DNA from: Atlantibacter sp. RC6
Lineage (GTDB): Bacteria; Pseudomonadota; Gammaproteobacteria; Enterobacterales; Enterobacteriaceae
Direction: 5' to 3'
DNA length: 64,000 nucleotides
NCBI RefSeq assembly: GCF_014193285.1
Contig: NZ_JACHZE010000007.1
Span: 124,001-188,000, forward strand
Numbering within the stretch: position 1 is the first letter of the stretch; every line of letters begins with the position of its first letter. Positions 10,073 through 18,601 of this stretch are shown here, in pieces. Below the pieces are notes generated by a model. It was not told where the DNA came from. It made no database searches and saw only the letters and a list, made by a program, of their open reading frames with translations. Position numbers and translations under genes: made by a program.

Positions 10073-10987
10073 ATGAAAATTACCGTACTGGGATGTGGTG
10101 CATTGGGGCAACTCTGGCTGATCGCGCTGTTACGACAGGGTCATGAGCTTCAGGGATGGCTGCGCATTCCCCAACCCTTTTGCAGTATAGATCTGCAAGA
10201 TACCGACGGAACCATCTATAACGAGTCGATTATTGCCAACGATCCCGACTTTCTGGCGCAAAGCGATTTGCTGTTAGTGACGCTCAAAGCGTGGCAGGTG
10301 TCGGATGCGGTAGCCCCGCTGGCGAAAATACTTCCCGCCTCCAGCCCGATTCTGTTAATTCACAACGGCATGGGGACGCGTGAAGAGTTAAGCCGGGTCG
10401 AACAGCCGCTGTTAATGGGTGCCACCACCCACGCCGCCCGGCGCGACGGCAGCGTGATCACCCATGTCGCCAACGGCATTACCCATATCGGCCCGGCCAA
10501 TCCGCAGGGCAAGAATTACAGCGAGCTGGCGGAACAGTTGCACCAGGCTCTGCCGGACGTAGCGTGGCATGACGATATCAACGCCTCATGCTGGAAGAAG
10601 CTGGCGGTAAACTGCGTTATCAACCCGCTCACCGCCCTGCTCGACTGCCCCAACGGCGAGCTGCGTCATCATCCGGATGATATCGACGAAATCTGCCAGG
10701 AAGTGGCGCAGGTTATGGTGCGCGAGGGCTATCACACCTCACCGGAAAGCCTGCGCTATTTCGCCGACCAGGTCATCGACAGCACTGCTGAAAATATTTC
10801 CTCGATGCTGCAGGACATTCGCATGCAGCGCCATACTGAAATTGATTACATTACGGGTTACCTGCTGCGCCGCGCCCGTGCCCATGGGCTGGCGCTTCCC
10901 GTTAACAGCCGTCTTTATGAACGCGTTAAGCGAAAGGAGAGTGAATATGAGCGCATCGGCACTGATCTGCCTCGCCCCTGGCACTGA
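10073..10987 (+). CDS. panE: 2-dehydropantoate 2-reductase
   Basis: The 304-residue NADPH-dependent ketopantoate reductase makes pantoate for coenzyme A synthesis. The N-terminal Rossmann motif is [11 protein letters not shown], and the C-terminal helical domain contains [14 protein letters not shown] with the catalytic Lys and substrate-contacting Asn. The ATG at 10073 follows a GAGGAG site. The end overlaps yajL by 41 bases, so the pair is coupled as in E. coli. Confidence 0.96.
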   Translation: MKITVLGCGALGQLWLIALLRQGHELQGWLRIPQPFCSIDLQDTDGTIYNESIIANDPDFLAQSDLLLVTLKAWQVSDAVAPLAKILPASSPILLIHNGMGTREELSRVEQPLLMGATTHAARRDGSVITHVANGITHIGPANPQGKNYSELAEQLHQALPDVAWHDDINASCWKKLAVNCVINPLTALLDCPNGELRHHPDDIDEICQEVAQVMVREGYHTSPESLRYFADQVIDSTAENISSMLQDIRMQRHTEIDYITGYLLRRARAHGLALPVNSRLYERVKRKESEYERIGTDLPRPWH

Positions 10988-11537
10988 AGAGACCGAAGCG
11001 GTCACCACCATCGATCTGCTGGTGCGCGGCGGTATATCCGTTACCACCGCCAGCGTCGCCAGCGATGGCAATTTAACGATTGTCTGCTCGCGCGGCGTGA
11101 AGCTGCTGGCGGATGCGCCGCTGGTGGAAGTGGCCGACGGTGATTTTGACGTGATTGTACTGCCCGGCGGACTCAAAGGCGCAGAATGCTTTCGCGACAG
11201 CCCGCTGCTGGTGGAAACCGTACGCCAGTTCCATTTATCCGGACGGCTGGTGGCGGCGATGTGCGCCTCACCGGGTACGGTATTGATACCCCACGATCTG
11301 TTCCCGCTCGGCAATATGACCGGTTTTCCCGGTCTCAAGCAGACCATCCCGGAAGAGAAATGGATGGAGAAACGCGCTTATTACGATGACCGCGTCAAAT
11401 TGCTGACCAGCCAGGGACCAGGCACCTCAATGGATTTCGCACTGAAGATCATCGACCTGCTGATGGGCAAAGAAAAAGCCGCCGAGGTGGCGGCTCAGTT
11501 AGTGCTGGCGTCGGGTATCTATAACTACCGCGACTGA
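10947..11537 (+). CDS. yajL: YajL, DJ-1 family protein
   Basis: The 196-residue DJ-1/PfpI-fold protein has the conserved nucleophile at Cys106 in AAMCASPGT and the conserved Glu early in the chain (PGTEETEAV). YajL is an oxidative-stress protein reported as a chaperone and a glyoxal-damage repair enzyme. The start lies inside the panE reading frame at 10947 after AAGGAGAG. In E. coli thiI lies next to this gene; here the accessory segment begins immediately after the stop. Confidence 0.96.
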   Translation: MSASALICLAPGTEETEAVTTIDLLVRGGISVTTASVASDGNLTIVCSRGVKLLADAPLVEVADGDFDVIVLPGGLKGAECFRDSPLLVETVRQFHLSGRLVAAMCASPGTVLIPHDLFPLGNMTGFPGLKQTIPEEKWMEKRAYYDDRVKLLTSQGPGTSMDFALKIIDLLMGKEKAAEVAAQLVLASGIYNYRD

Positions 11538-11549
11538 ATGCCGTGCGCC

Positions 11550-12350
11550 CTAAAACCAGGGCGCACCGCTCATCACGTTGCTGTAAAACAGCATCCTGCC
11601 GGCAATCTCACCGGTAAACACCAGCGCAATCGCCAGTACGCCAGCCCACGCGGCAAGCTTACCGTGGCGCAGCGTGGCGAACAGCGCCACACCGATGGCA
11701 AGACTCGCCAGCATCTGCCACCACAGCAGCAGGCTGGCCGCATCCGCCCCGGCGACGCGATAGCGCCAGACCAGCGCGCAGGCCACCACCGCCACGCCGA
11801 CCATCACGCCAATCCGCAACCGACGCGCCACTTCGCTGCCCCACAGACTGGTGAATACCGCAATCGACACAAACCCCAGCAGCAGCGCGCAGCCGATAAA
11901 CGCCAGTTGGGTCGCCGGGCTATGCCACAGCGGATGCAGTACCATCTGGTAATACACCTGCGAGCTCACCAGAATCGCCGCGAACCCGACCAGCACCGTA
12001 ATCATCCCCACCAACGTGACGACGCTGGCGGTGAAATTTATCCACACCATCAGCAGCCACAGCGTCGTCAGCACGTTGAGCAGGAAAAACGCCACCACTT
12101 CGCGGCTGAGCCAGGAGTGCCCCAGGCCATACAGCGCGCGCGGCGCCCCCATCGGCGCGCCGAGGTGCGCGATAGACGCCAGCGAACCAATGACCGTCAC
12201 CAGCCAGACAAACAGGGCGACTCGCTTTACCACCTGCGGCGCGAATACCGGCACGACGCGCTGTTGACCAATCACCACGGCCAGCAGCGCGCCGATGCCC
12301 CACTGGGTCAGCACCGTGAAAAATACCAGCGGCAGTTCGAAATGTTCCAT
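11550..12350 (-). CDS. DMSO reductase-type membrane anchor subunit (DmsC family)
   Basis: The 266-residue protein is almost entirely hydrophobic, with about eight membrane helices. It has the DmsC pattern from its start (MEHFELPLVFFTVLTQWGIG), with LGAPMGAPRALYG and GEIAGRMLFY segments typical of the family. It would anchor the Fe-S and molybdopterin subunits to the membrane and take electrons from menaquinol. It is last in the three-gene minus-strand operon, 9 bases after the Fe-S gene, with AGGAGGAG upstream. The terminal electron acceptor cannot be read from the anchor. Confidence 0.88.
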   Translation of the reverse strand: MEHFELPLVFFTVLTQWGIGALLAVVIGQQRVVPVFAPQVVKRVALFVWLVTVIGSLASIAHLGAPMGAPRALYGLGHSWLSREVVAFFLLNVLTTLWLLMVWINFTASVVTLVGMITVLVGFAAILVSSQVYYQMVLHPLWHSPATQLAFIGCALLLGFVSIAVFTSLWGSEVARRLRIGVMVGVAVVACALVWRYRVAGADAASLLLWWQMLASLAIGVALFATLRHGKLAAWAGVLAIALVFTGEIAGRMLFYSNVMSGAPWF

Positions 12351-12359
12351 AACTCCTCC

Positions 12360-12908
12360 TTACTCGTCCGCCGGAATAATCACCACGTTGGGGTGGCTGA
12401 TGGTGTGATCCGGCATGTAATAGCGCTTCTCCACCAGCGCCCAGTCGGTCTGATGCTCAGCGCGCAGTTGCTCGATCTCGCCAAAGCGCAGCACGCCGCC
12501 CGGGCAGGATTCGACGCAGCGCGGCTTCATCCCCTGATCGATATACTCGGCGCACATGTTGCATTTGCTGGTTTTGCCCTCCGCCGGATCGAACACCGGC
12601 GCGTTGTACGGGCAGGCCATAATGCACATGCGGCAGCCGATGCAGCGCTCATGATCCTGCACCACAATACCGTCCGGGCGCTTGGTGTAGGTGCCCGCCG
12701 GGCACACTTTCATGCACTGCGGATCGTCGCAGTGGTTACAGGACATGGTGATAAATCCCTGGGTATTGGGATTGTCGCTGGTGAACTCGCGCACTCGCCG
12801 CCACAGTACGCCAGGCGGGTTATCGTGTTCCGACTTACACGCCATGCTACAGGTCTTGCAGCCGTAGCAATTTTTAATGTCGATAAGAAATCCGTATTGC
12901 TTCGCCAT
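12360..12908 (-). CDS. Four-cluster ferredoxin-type electron-transfer subunit (DmsB family)
   Basis: The 182-residue protein has four 4Fe-4S cysteine clusters in order: CYGCKTCSMAC, CNHCDDPQCMKVC, CIGCRMCIMAC, and CNMC with CVESC. This is the DmsB/PhsB/NrfC pattern that wires electrons between the membrane anchor and the molybdenum subunit. There is no signal peptide, as expected for a subunit exported as a hitch-hiker with the Tat-bearing partner. It lies 2 bases downstream of the catalytic gene. E. coli DmsB is slightly longer (205). Confidence 0.93.
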   Translation of the reverse strand: MAKQYGFLIDIKNCYGCKTCSMACKSEHDNPPGVLWRRVREFTSDNPNTQGFITMSCNHCDDPQCMKVCPAGTYTKRPDGIVVQDHERCIGCRMCIMACPYNAPVFDPAEGKTSKCNMCAEYIDQGMKPRCVESCPGGVLRFGEIEQLRAEHQTDWALVEKRYYMPDHTISHPNVVIIPADE

Positions 12909-12910
12909 GA

Positions 12911-15244
12911 TTACGCCTCCCTTTTCACATCGACCAGCGTGCTGTTACAGCAGTGCCCGTTACTGAGTAAATCCACCTGATCGTTGGTCACATGACTGCT
13001 GCTGCCGCCCTGCTGTTCCCACCAGCCGTTTTCCAGCGATACCACGCCTTTTTTGATATGGGTGGTCACGTCGGCAATGGCGCGATGTTCGCCGCGGTGG
13101 TTAAACACCGTTACCCATTCGCCGTGCTGAATGCCCCGGCGACGGGCGTCTTCCGGATGGATCATCACATTCGGCTTGTCGCGCTGAACTTCCAGTATCC
13201 AGGGGTTCATACCGTGGCTGGAGTGTACGCTGCGCGCCAGTTTGCGCTGTACCGCAAACAGCGGGTATTTCTGCGCCAGCTCCGGCGAACCTTTAACCGA
13301 TTCGCTGACCTGCATCCAGGTCACCACCGGGGAGAATTTCTTCTGCTGCCACTCTTCGATAAACAGATGGGCTTTTTTGGTGGTGGTGCGGAACACGCCG
13401 TCCTTGAACGGGATCCAGTCCCCTTCGACCGGGCGCACCGGGCCTTTCGCCAGCATTTCGCGGGTGATGCCGGAGCCTTTCAGGCAAGCGTCGATGTAAT
13501 GCTCAATCGGCTGGTTGAACACCTCGCCGAATCCGAAGCGCTCCGCCAGACGGGCGAAAATCCAGTAATCCGGTTTGGCTTCTCCGGGCGGCTCGACGGC
13601 TTTTTCCATCAACTGGACGTAGTGGCTGCGCACCCCGGCCATCAGGCTAACGTCTTCGAAAATCGTGGTCACCGGCAGCACCAAATCGGCATACAGCGCC
13701 GAGGAGGTCATCAGGTTATCGGCCACCACCACAAACGGCACTTTCTTGAACGCTTCGCGCACCATATTGGTGTTGGGCAACTGCGTCATGGCCCCCATGG
13801 TCATGTTCCACCAGAACTTAATCGGGTTGGGCTTGCCCTGAACAATCCATTCGCCGATCTTCGACACCGGGATCGGCGGGATTTTTTTGGCGTTCGGGGC
13901 CGGCGGAATAATCGGCGAGAACTTCGCCATCTGGCGCGCACCGCCGGCATCGCATACCCCAGCCCCGCGTTTGCCGATATTGCCGGTGATCAGCGCCAGG
14001 TAGAACTGGCTGGCGGCGACATAAGTACCAAACTCGGTACGCTGAGCGCCGGACATGTTCTGGACAATCATCGACGGCGTGGTGCTGGCGTAGTCGCGGG
14101 TTAACCGAATAATGGTGTGCTCGGGGATCTCGGTTTCCGCGCTCACTTTCTCCAGCGTCCAGGGCTTCGCCTGTTGGTAAATCTCGCTCATCACCGTGGT
14201 GAACGGGCTGTCCGGCGGCAGTTCCTCGTTGAACAGCGCCGGAACAATGCCTTCGGCGTCATGGCGCACCAGTGTTTTGCTCTGGGTATCGAACACCAGA
14301 TAGCTGTCGACATCCTCCGCAGACTGGCGCATCAGCTTCTGGTCTTTATCCACCAGGTACACCGCGCCGGTATGCGCCCGGAGGAACGGCGCGTCGTAGC
14401 GCTGCTCCTCGACGATGATTTTGATCATCCCCAGCGCCAGGGCGATATCGGTACCGGGCACAATCGGGATCCACTCGTCCGCTTTGGCGGCGGTTTCGTT
14501 GAAGCGCGGGTCGATCACCACGATCCGCGCGCCGTTTTTCTGCGCCTGAGCGTAGTTTTTCCAGTAGGCGTGCATGGTGACCGCCGGGTTGTTGCCCCAG
14601 CACAGGATAAAGCGGCTGTCGGGGATGGTGTCGCGGGTGTCGGCGTAGCGCAGCCCCAGCATCGGCGTCATCGACGCGGTGACCGCCGCGCAGCACAGCG
14701 AGCCAATCTGCTTAGTGGAGCCGCCGAGATAGTCGAAAAACGCCTTGCCCATGTCGTTCTTGATGGAGTCCATATTCCCGGCATGGGTGGTGATCAGCAG
14801 CCCTTCGTTGCCCTGTTCGGCAATGACGGTGCGGATCTCTTTTTCGATGCGGTCGAGGGCTTCATCCCAGCTAATCGGCTTGAATTTGCCTTCGCCTTTT
14901 TCACCGGTACGCAACAGCGGCTGAGTCAGGCGCTGCGGGTGATAGACCCATTTGGTACGGCTGATACCGCGCAGGCAGCATTTCACGTTGAAGTCTTTGC
15001 TTGCCTCGATCTTTACCAGACGGTCCTGGTACACATAAGCCGTCAGGTTGCAGTGCAAACACTCCATCGCGCAGGTGGAACGGTAGGTTTTGTAATCAGA
15101 CAGTTTCAGGGGGACGCGGCGCAGCGGTTCTGCCTGCGCGCTGCCTGAGGTAAAGAAACAGGGGCTGAGCGAGGCAAGCCCAACCACACCCAGCCCTTTT
15201 AAAAGGGTTCTTCGTTTTAAACGGTATTGGCTCAATGCTTCCAT
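12911..15244 (-). CDS. Molybdopterin oxidoreductase catalytic subunit, DMSO reductase family
   Basis: The 777-residue protein starts with a Tat signal (KRRTLLKGLGVVGLA). The N-terminal 4Fe-4S motif has Cys58, Cys62, Cys65 and Cys89/90. Molybdopterin-binding segments include CWGNNPAVTMHAYW and VIDPRFNETAAKAD, and a C-terminal beta-barrel domain starts near residue 650. The segment GSLCCAAVTA near residue 184 lies where the Mo ligand is expected and offers Cys rather than the Ser of DmsA. This would place it nearer the PhsA/PsrA-type polysulfide, thiosulfate or arsenate reductases. The substrate is not determined; it is likely a periplasmic anaerobic reductase. Confidence 0.92.
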   Translation of the reverse strand: MEALSQYRLKRRTLLKGLGVVGLASLSPCFFTSGSAQAEPLRRVPLKLSDYKTYRSTCAMECLHCNLTAYVYQDRLVKIEASKDFNVKCCLRGISRTKWVYHPQRLTQPLLRTGEKGEGKFKPISWDEALDRIEKEIRTVIAEQGNEGLLITTHAGNMDSIKNDMGKAFFDYLGGSTKQIGSLCCAAVTASMTPMLGLRYADTRDTIPDSRFILCWGNNPAVTMHAYWKNYAQAQKNGARIVVIDPRFNETAAKADEWIPIVPGTDIALALGMIKIIVEEQRYDAPFLRAHTGAVYLVDKDQKLMRQSAEDVDSYLVFDTQSKTLVRHDAEGIVPALFNEELPPDSPFTTVMSEIYQQAKPWTLEKVSAETEIPEHTIIRLTRDYASTTPSMIVQNMSGAQRTEFGTYVAASQFYLALITGNIGKRGAGVCDAGGARQMAKFSPIIPPAPNAKKIPPIPVSKIGEWIVQGKPNPIKFWWNMTMGAMTQLPNTNMVREAFKKVPFVVVADNLMTSSALYADLVLPVTTIFEDVSLMAGVRSHYVQLMEKAVEPPGEAKPDYWIFARLAERFGFGEVFNQPIEHYIDACLKGSGITREMLAKGPVRPVEGDWIPFKDGVFRTTTKKAHLFIEEWQQKKFSPVVTWMQVSESVKGSPELAQKYPLFAVQRKLARSVHSSHGMNPWILEVQRDKPNVMIHPEDARRRGIQHGEWVTVFNHRGEHRAIADVTTHIKKGVVSLENGWWEQQGGSSSHVTNDQVDLLSNGHCCNSTLVDVKREA

Positions 15245-15281
15245 GATGACTCCTCCAGTGGTTCACCATAAGTTAACCACC

Positions 15282-15298
15282 GTACACCAATGGTGTAC
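15282..15298. promoter_or_regulatory. Perfect 17-base palindrome, candidate operator of the reductase operon
   Basis: GTACACC-AAT-GGTGTAC is a perfect 7-base inverted repeat with a 3-base spacer. It lies 38 bases before the catalytic subunit start and adjacent to the FNR-like box. It would overlap the core promoter if the FNR box is at -41.5. The divergent IclR-family gene is the obvious candidate to bind it. Confidence 0.55.
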
Positions 15299-15312
15299 TT
15301 GAGGATAATCAA
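15299..15312. promoter_or_regulatory. FNR-like box upstream of the molybdoenzyme operon
   Basis: TTGAGGATAATCAA matches the FNR consensus TTGATNNNNATCAA at 9 of 10 defined positions. Its centre lies about 61 bases from the reductase start. It fits anaerobic activation of a DMSO-reductase-type operon, which is the established mode for this enzyme class in enterics. Confidence 0.6.
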
Positions 15313-15414
15313 CGAATACTCATTTTAGGGTATGCATACATTCTGTTTCATCGTAATCGCCTGACCGTAAAAGAAAGATGGTAAACTGACGTGCGAAAAT
15401 TAAGAGGCCGTTAT

Positions 15415-16107
15415 ATGACAGATAATGTACAGGGTGTGAATTCCGTTGATATCGCTGTCGCCATTCTTCAATACCTTGCCAGCCAGCGCGGGTGCGCCCG
15501 GGCCAGCGCCATCGCCAGCGGCTGCGGTTTATCAAAGAGCCGCCTGCATAAATATCTGGTTTCACTGACGCGTACCGGCATGTTAAATCAGGATGAAAAC
15601 GGCCAATACTGCCTGGGCGAAACATTAATTAAACTGGCTGATGCGGTGCCCGGTAATCAGGATGCCATCACCCTGGTGAACCGGGTGCTGTGCGATTTCC
15701 GCGATCGGATGAATTACTCCACCGGCGTCGCCATCCCCACGTCAGAAGGCCTGGTGCTGCGCCACTATCACCGCAGTTTTAAAAACGTCGATATCGATTT
15801 TCTCGACAACACGCCGGTGCCGCTGGACGCCAGCGCCGCGGGGCTGATTTTTATGAGCTACGGCGTTTATCCCTCGCCCAGCGAACAGGAGCGCGTCCAG
15901 ATTGACCGGGTACGCCAGCAAGGCTACGCGGTGCGCTATAAACCTACCCACGGCATTCCCGGCGCGCAGTCCATCGCCTGCCCGATCCGCGATAGCCACG
16001 GGACGCTGGTCGCCATCGGCGTCACCATGGGCTTTTTTGACAATGACGACGAGATTTTCCGGGTCGCCCAGGAATTAAAAAGCGCATTAAGTCAGATTCG
16101 TTTATAG
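15415..16107 (+). CDS. IclR family transcriptional regulator
   Basis: The 230-residue protein has an N-terminal winged helix (about residues 8-70, with GLSKSRLHKYLVSLTRTGML as recognition region) and a C-terminal IclR effector domain (about 85-230). It is divergent from the molybdoenzyme operon, with 170 bases between them, so local control is likely. The ATG at 15415 is preferred because AGAGG lies 8 bases upstream; a GTG at 15391 would add 8 residues. The effector is unknown. Confidence 0.88.
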   Translation: MTDNVQGVNSVDIAVAILQYLASQRGCARASAIASGCGLSKSRLHKYLVSLTRTGMLNQDENGQYCLGETLIKLADAVPGNQDAITLVNRVLCDFRDRMNYSTGVAIPTSEGLVLRHYHRSFKNVDIDFLDNTPVPLDASAAGLIFMSYGVYPSPSEQERVQIDRVRQQGYAVRYKPTHGIPGAQSIACPIRDSHGTLVAIGVTMGFFDNDDEIFRVAQELKSALSQIRL

Positions 16108-16221
16108 CGGACATATTTGAAGAAACCGCGTTGTGTTATAACCTCCATCAATAATTAATGAAAACAGAGCCGTAATACAGCGGCGCATCCCCCCTTACTT
16201 TCGGCGCGACAAGGAGTAACC

Positions 16222-17883
16222 GTGTCATTAAGTGATTTACTGGAACAGGCGCGCGTGGCTATTGAGCCGTGCGCCAACGCCCTGCCTGCGCCGTTTCCCG
16301 CTTATGTCCTGTTTTTCAGCGCCTCCACGGGGAAGGATCGCGCGGACATTCATTGCGCGCGCGGCGCAACGTTTGCGGAAGCCTGGCTGGATGGCGCGGC
16401 GGCGTTACAGCGCCTGCGTCAAAAAAACGACAGACAGTACCTCTGGCTACGCATTGATGCCGTGAATAAAACCGAAGCGCTGCGCTGGGATGTATTAAAA
16501 GAAAAACTCAGCAAAACCAAGCGCAACTATTTCCGCTTCGGCCTGAGTTTTGACAGCGACTTTACCCACGCCATCCTCGAACAGGAAATTAACGCTAATG
16601 CGCTGCTGTATCAGGGAACCGAAGGCGTCGCTACGCCGAATGCCACCAATCTGGCGCACTATTCCCGCTACCGCTACGGCGTAAAACTCGACTGGCCGCA
16701 ACATGATGAGCAGGTATTGTGGCGCTTTACCACCCAGGGGATCTTTTGCGAAGGCCATCACTGCCACACGCTGACGCCCCAGGGCCGCCATTCCGGCTAT
16801 CGCCAGTTACTGCGCTGGCAGCAATCGCTGGAGCCGATGATCCACAGCGCCACCGATTATCTGGCGCGCCAGGTAAAAAAATCGGGCCGCTACCATTACG
16901 GCTGGTTTCCCTGTTTCGATCGCGCGATTCCGACTTATAACACCCTGCGCCACGCCAGCTCGACCTACGCGCTGCTGGAAGGCTGGGAAATTACCCGCGA
17001 TGCCGCGCATTTCGACGCCATTAAACGGGCGCTTGCGGATCTCTCGGGCGAACTGATAAAAACCTGTCCCCTGCCGGGCGGCGGCGAGGCTGATTTCCTG
17101 GTGGATACCGGCGATGAGATCAAACTCGGCGGTAACGCGGTGGCGATCCTGGCGATGGCGAAATACACCGAGCTCACCGGCGACCGGCGATATCTGGCGC
17201 AAATGGCCCGGCTGGCGCAGGGCATCGCCTTTATGCAGCGCCCGGAAACCGGCGGATTTGTTCATGTCCTGCATGCGACGGATTTATCCCTCAAAGCCGA
17301 ACAGCGGATTATCTATTACGACGGCGAAGCCGCGTTCGCCCTGATGCGGCTGTACGAACTGACCCAGGATCCGCAGTGGTTAAACATCGTCGAAAAGGCG
17401 GTGGATCATTTTATTGAACAGAAGCACTGGCAGGCGCATGACCACTGGCTGAGCTACTGCATTAATGAACTGACCCGCTACCGCCCGCTGGAGCGCTATT
17501 ACCAGTTCGGGCTGGATAACGTGCGCGACCATCTTGATTTTGTGCTTAACCGGGTAACGACCTACCCGACGCTGCTGGAGCTGATGATGGCGGCGTCGCA
17601 TATGATTACCCGGCTCGCTGAATCCGGGCATCGCCACCTGCTGGAGGGATTTGATCTCGATAAATTCAATCTGGCGCTGGAAACCCGCGCCCGATACCTG
17701 GCGAACGGCTTTTTCTGGCCGGAACTGGCGATGTTCTTTAAAAACCCGGCGCGCATCGTCGGCAGCTTTTTTATTCGCCATCACAGCTACCGGGTGCGGA
17801 TCGATGACGTGGAGCATTACCTTTCCGGTTATGTCGCGTACTACAAATACCGGCATAAACCCATGACGCAACGTAACGGTTAA
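16222..17883 (+). CDS. Unrecognised 553-residue protein at the head of the lap-type locus
   Basis: I do not recognise a named family. Translation starts at GTG 16222 after AAGGAG. There is no signal peptide or membrane helix. The N-terminal part (about 1-200) looks like a separate alpha/beta domain. The rest (about 210-540) shows recurring helical hairpins such as [38 protein letters not shown] and [19 protein letters not shown]. This resembles the (alpha/alpha)6 toroids of glycosidases, epimerases and polysaccharide enzymes. The stop is 7 bases from the lapG-like ATG, so the genes are likely co-transcribed. A role in a surface polysaccharide or in adhesin handling is inference only. Confidence 0.75.
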   Translation: MSLSDLLEQARVAIEPCANALPAPFPAYVLFFSASTGKDRADIHCARGATFAEAWLDGAAALQRLRQKNDRQYLWLRIDAVNKTEALRWDVLKEKLSKTKRNYFRFGLSFDSDFTHAILEQEINANALLYQGTEGVATPNATNLAHYSRYRYGVKLDWPQHDEQVLWRFTTQGIFCEGHHCHTLTPQGRHSGYRQLLRWQQSLEPMIHSATDYLARQVKKSGRYHYGWFPCFDRAIPTYNTLRHASSTYALLEGWEITRDAAHFDAIKRALADLSGELIKTCPLPGGGEADFLVDTGDEIKLGGNAVAILAMAKYTELTGDRRYLAQMARLAQGIAFMQRPETGGFVHVLHATDLSLKAEQRIIYYDGEAAFALMRLYELTQDPQWLNIVEKAVDHFIEQKHWQAHDHWLSYCINELTRYRPLERYYQFGLDNVRDHLDFVLNRVTTYPTLLELMMAASHMITRLAESGHRHLLEGFDLDKFNLALETRARYLANGFFWPELAMFFKNPARIVGSFFIRHHSYRVRIDDVEHYLSGYVAYYKYRHKPMTQRNG

Positions 17884-17890
17884 TCCGGTG

Positions 17891-18592
17891 ATGACCGCTA
17901 TTTTCTCAGCGCTTCACGGCGCCCGCTGGCGGCGAAACGGCCTGCCCTGCTGGCTGGCCCTGCTGCTGATGCTGTCGCCAGGGCTGGAAGCCGACTGGGA
18001 TTTCGTCGCGATTGATAACAGCACCAAACGGCTGTACGGCGTCGCCACGCCGCAGGCGCAACGGCGCATCGACGACTGGGCGGCGCTGTTGAAAAACCCG
18101 CCGGATGGCGACGTGCGGGAAACCCTCCGCCGGGTAAATCAATTTTTTAATAAACGTCTGGAATTTAAGGACGATATTGTGGTGTGGCGTCAGCAGGATT
18201 ACTGGGCGACGCCCATCGAATTTTTGCGTAAAGGAGCCGGCGATTGCGAAGATTACGCCATCGCCAAATATTTCACTCTGCGCGAAATGGGGGTCCCGGC
18301 CAGCCAGTTGCGGATCACCTACGTTAAAGCGTTGCAATTAAATCAGGCGCATATGGTACTGACATGGTATCCGACCCCGAATGCCATTCCGTTGGTGCTT
18401 GATAATTTAAAAGACGCGATATTACCCGCCACCCAGCGCCCCGATCTGCTGCCGGTTTATTCCTTCAACGGTGAAGGAATGTGGCTGCCGCAGGCGGGCA
18501 GCAATAAACGCGTGGGTGACAGCAAGCGTCTTTCCCGTTGGCAAGATCTTCTGACCCGAATGCGTGCAGAAGGATTTGTGATTAATGAATAG
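17891..18592 (+). CDS. lapG: LapG-type periplasmic transglutaminase-like cysteine protease
   Basis: The 233-residue protein (from ATG 17891; GTG 17888 is the alternative) has an N-terminal hydrophobic export segment (about 18-34) and a BTLCP domain. The catalytic triad is Cys119 in GAGDCEDYAIAKY, His154 in NQAHMVLTWY and Asp171 in VLDNL, with the 17-residue His-Asp spacing of the family. Asp118 and Glu120 next to the Cys match the calcium-binding pair of LapG. LapG cleaves the adhesin retention module at a di-alanine site when free of LapD. It is placed directly before the lapD-like gene. Confidence 0.92.
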   Translation: MTAIFSALHGARWRRNGLPCWLALLLMLSPGLEADWDFVAIDNSTKRLYGVATPQAQRRIDDWAALLKNPPDGDVRETLRRVNQFFNKRLEFKDDIVVWRQQDYWATPIEFLRKGAGDCEDYAIAKYFTLREMGVPASQLRITYVKALQLNQAHMVLTWYPTPNAIPLVLDNLKDAILPATQRPDLLPVYSFNGEGMWLPQAGSNKRVGDSKRLSRWQDLLTRMRAEGFVINE

Positions 18593-18601
18593 GAAGTAGC
18601 C

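Noticed and set aside
11538-12980. 480-codon plus-strand frame opposite the molybdoenzyme subunits
   Set aside because: Low-complexity His/Arg/Gln-rich translation lies antisense to two genes with complete Fe-S and membrane-anchor motifs. Long antisense openings are common in GC-rich coding DNA.
12992-15148. Two long plus-strand frames (370 and 343 codons) opposite the catalytic molybdoenzyme gene
   Set aside because: Both are antisense shadows. The opposite strand carries the Tat signal, Fe-S Cys and molybdopterin motifs in frame over the full length.
16117-16142. Promoter TTGAAG with TATAAC upstream of the 553-residue gene
   Set aside because: The spacing is only 14 bases, too short for a standard sigma-70 promoter. 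A promoter is likely in this gap, but I cannot place it.
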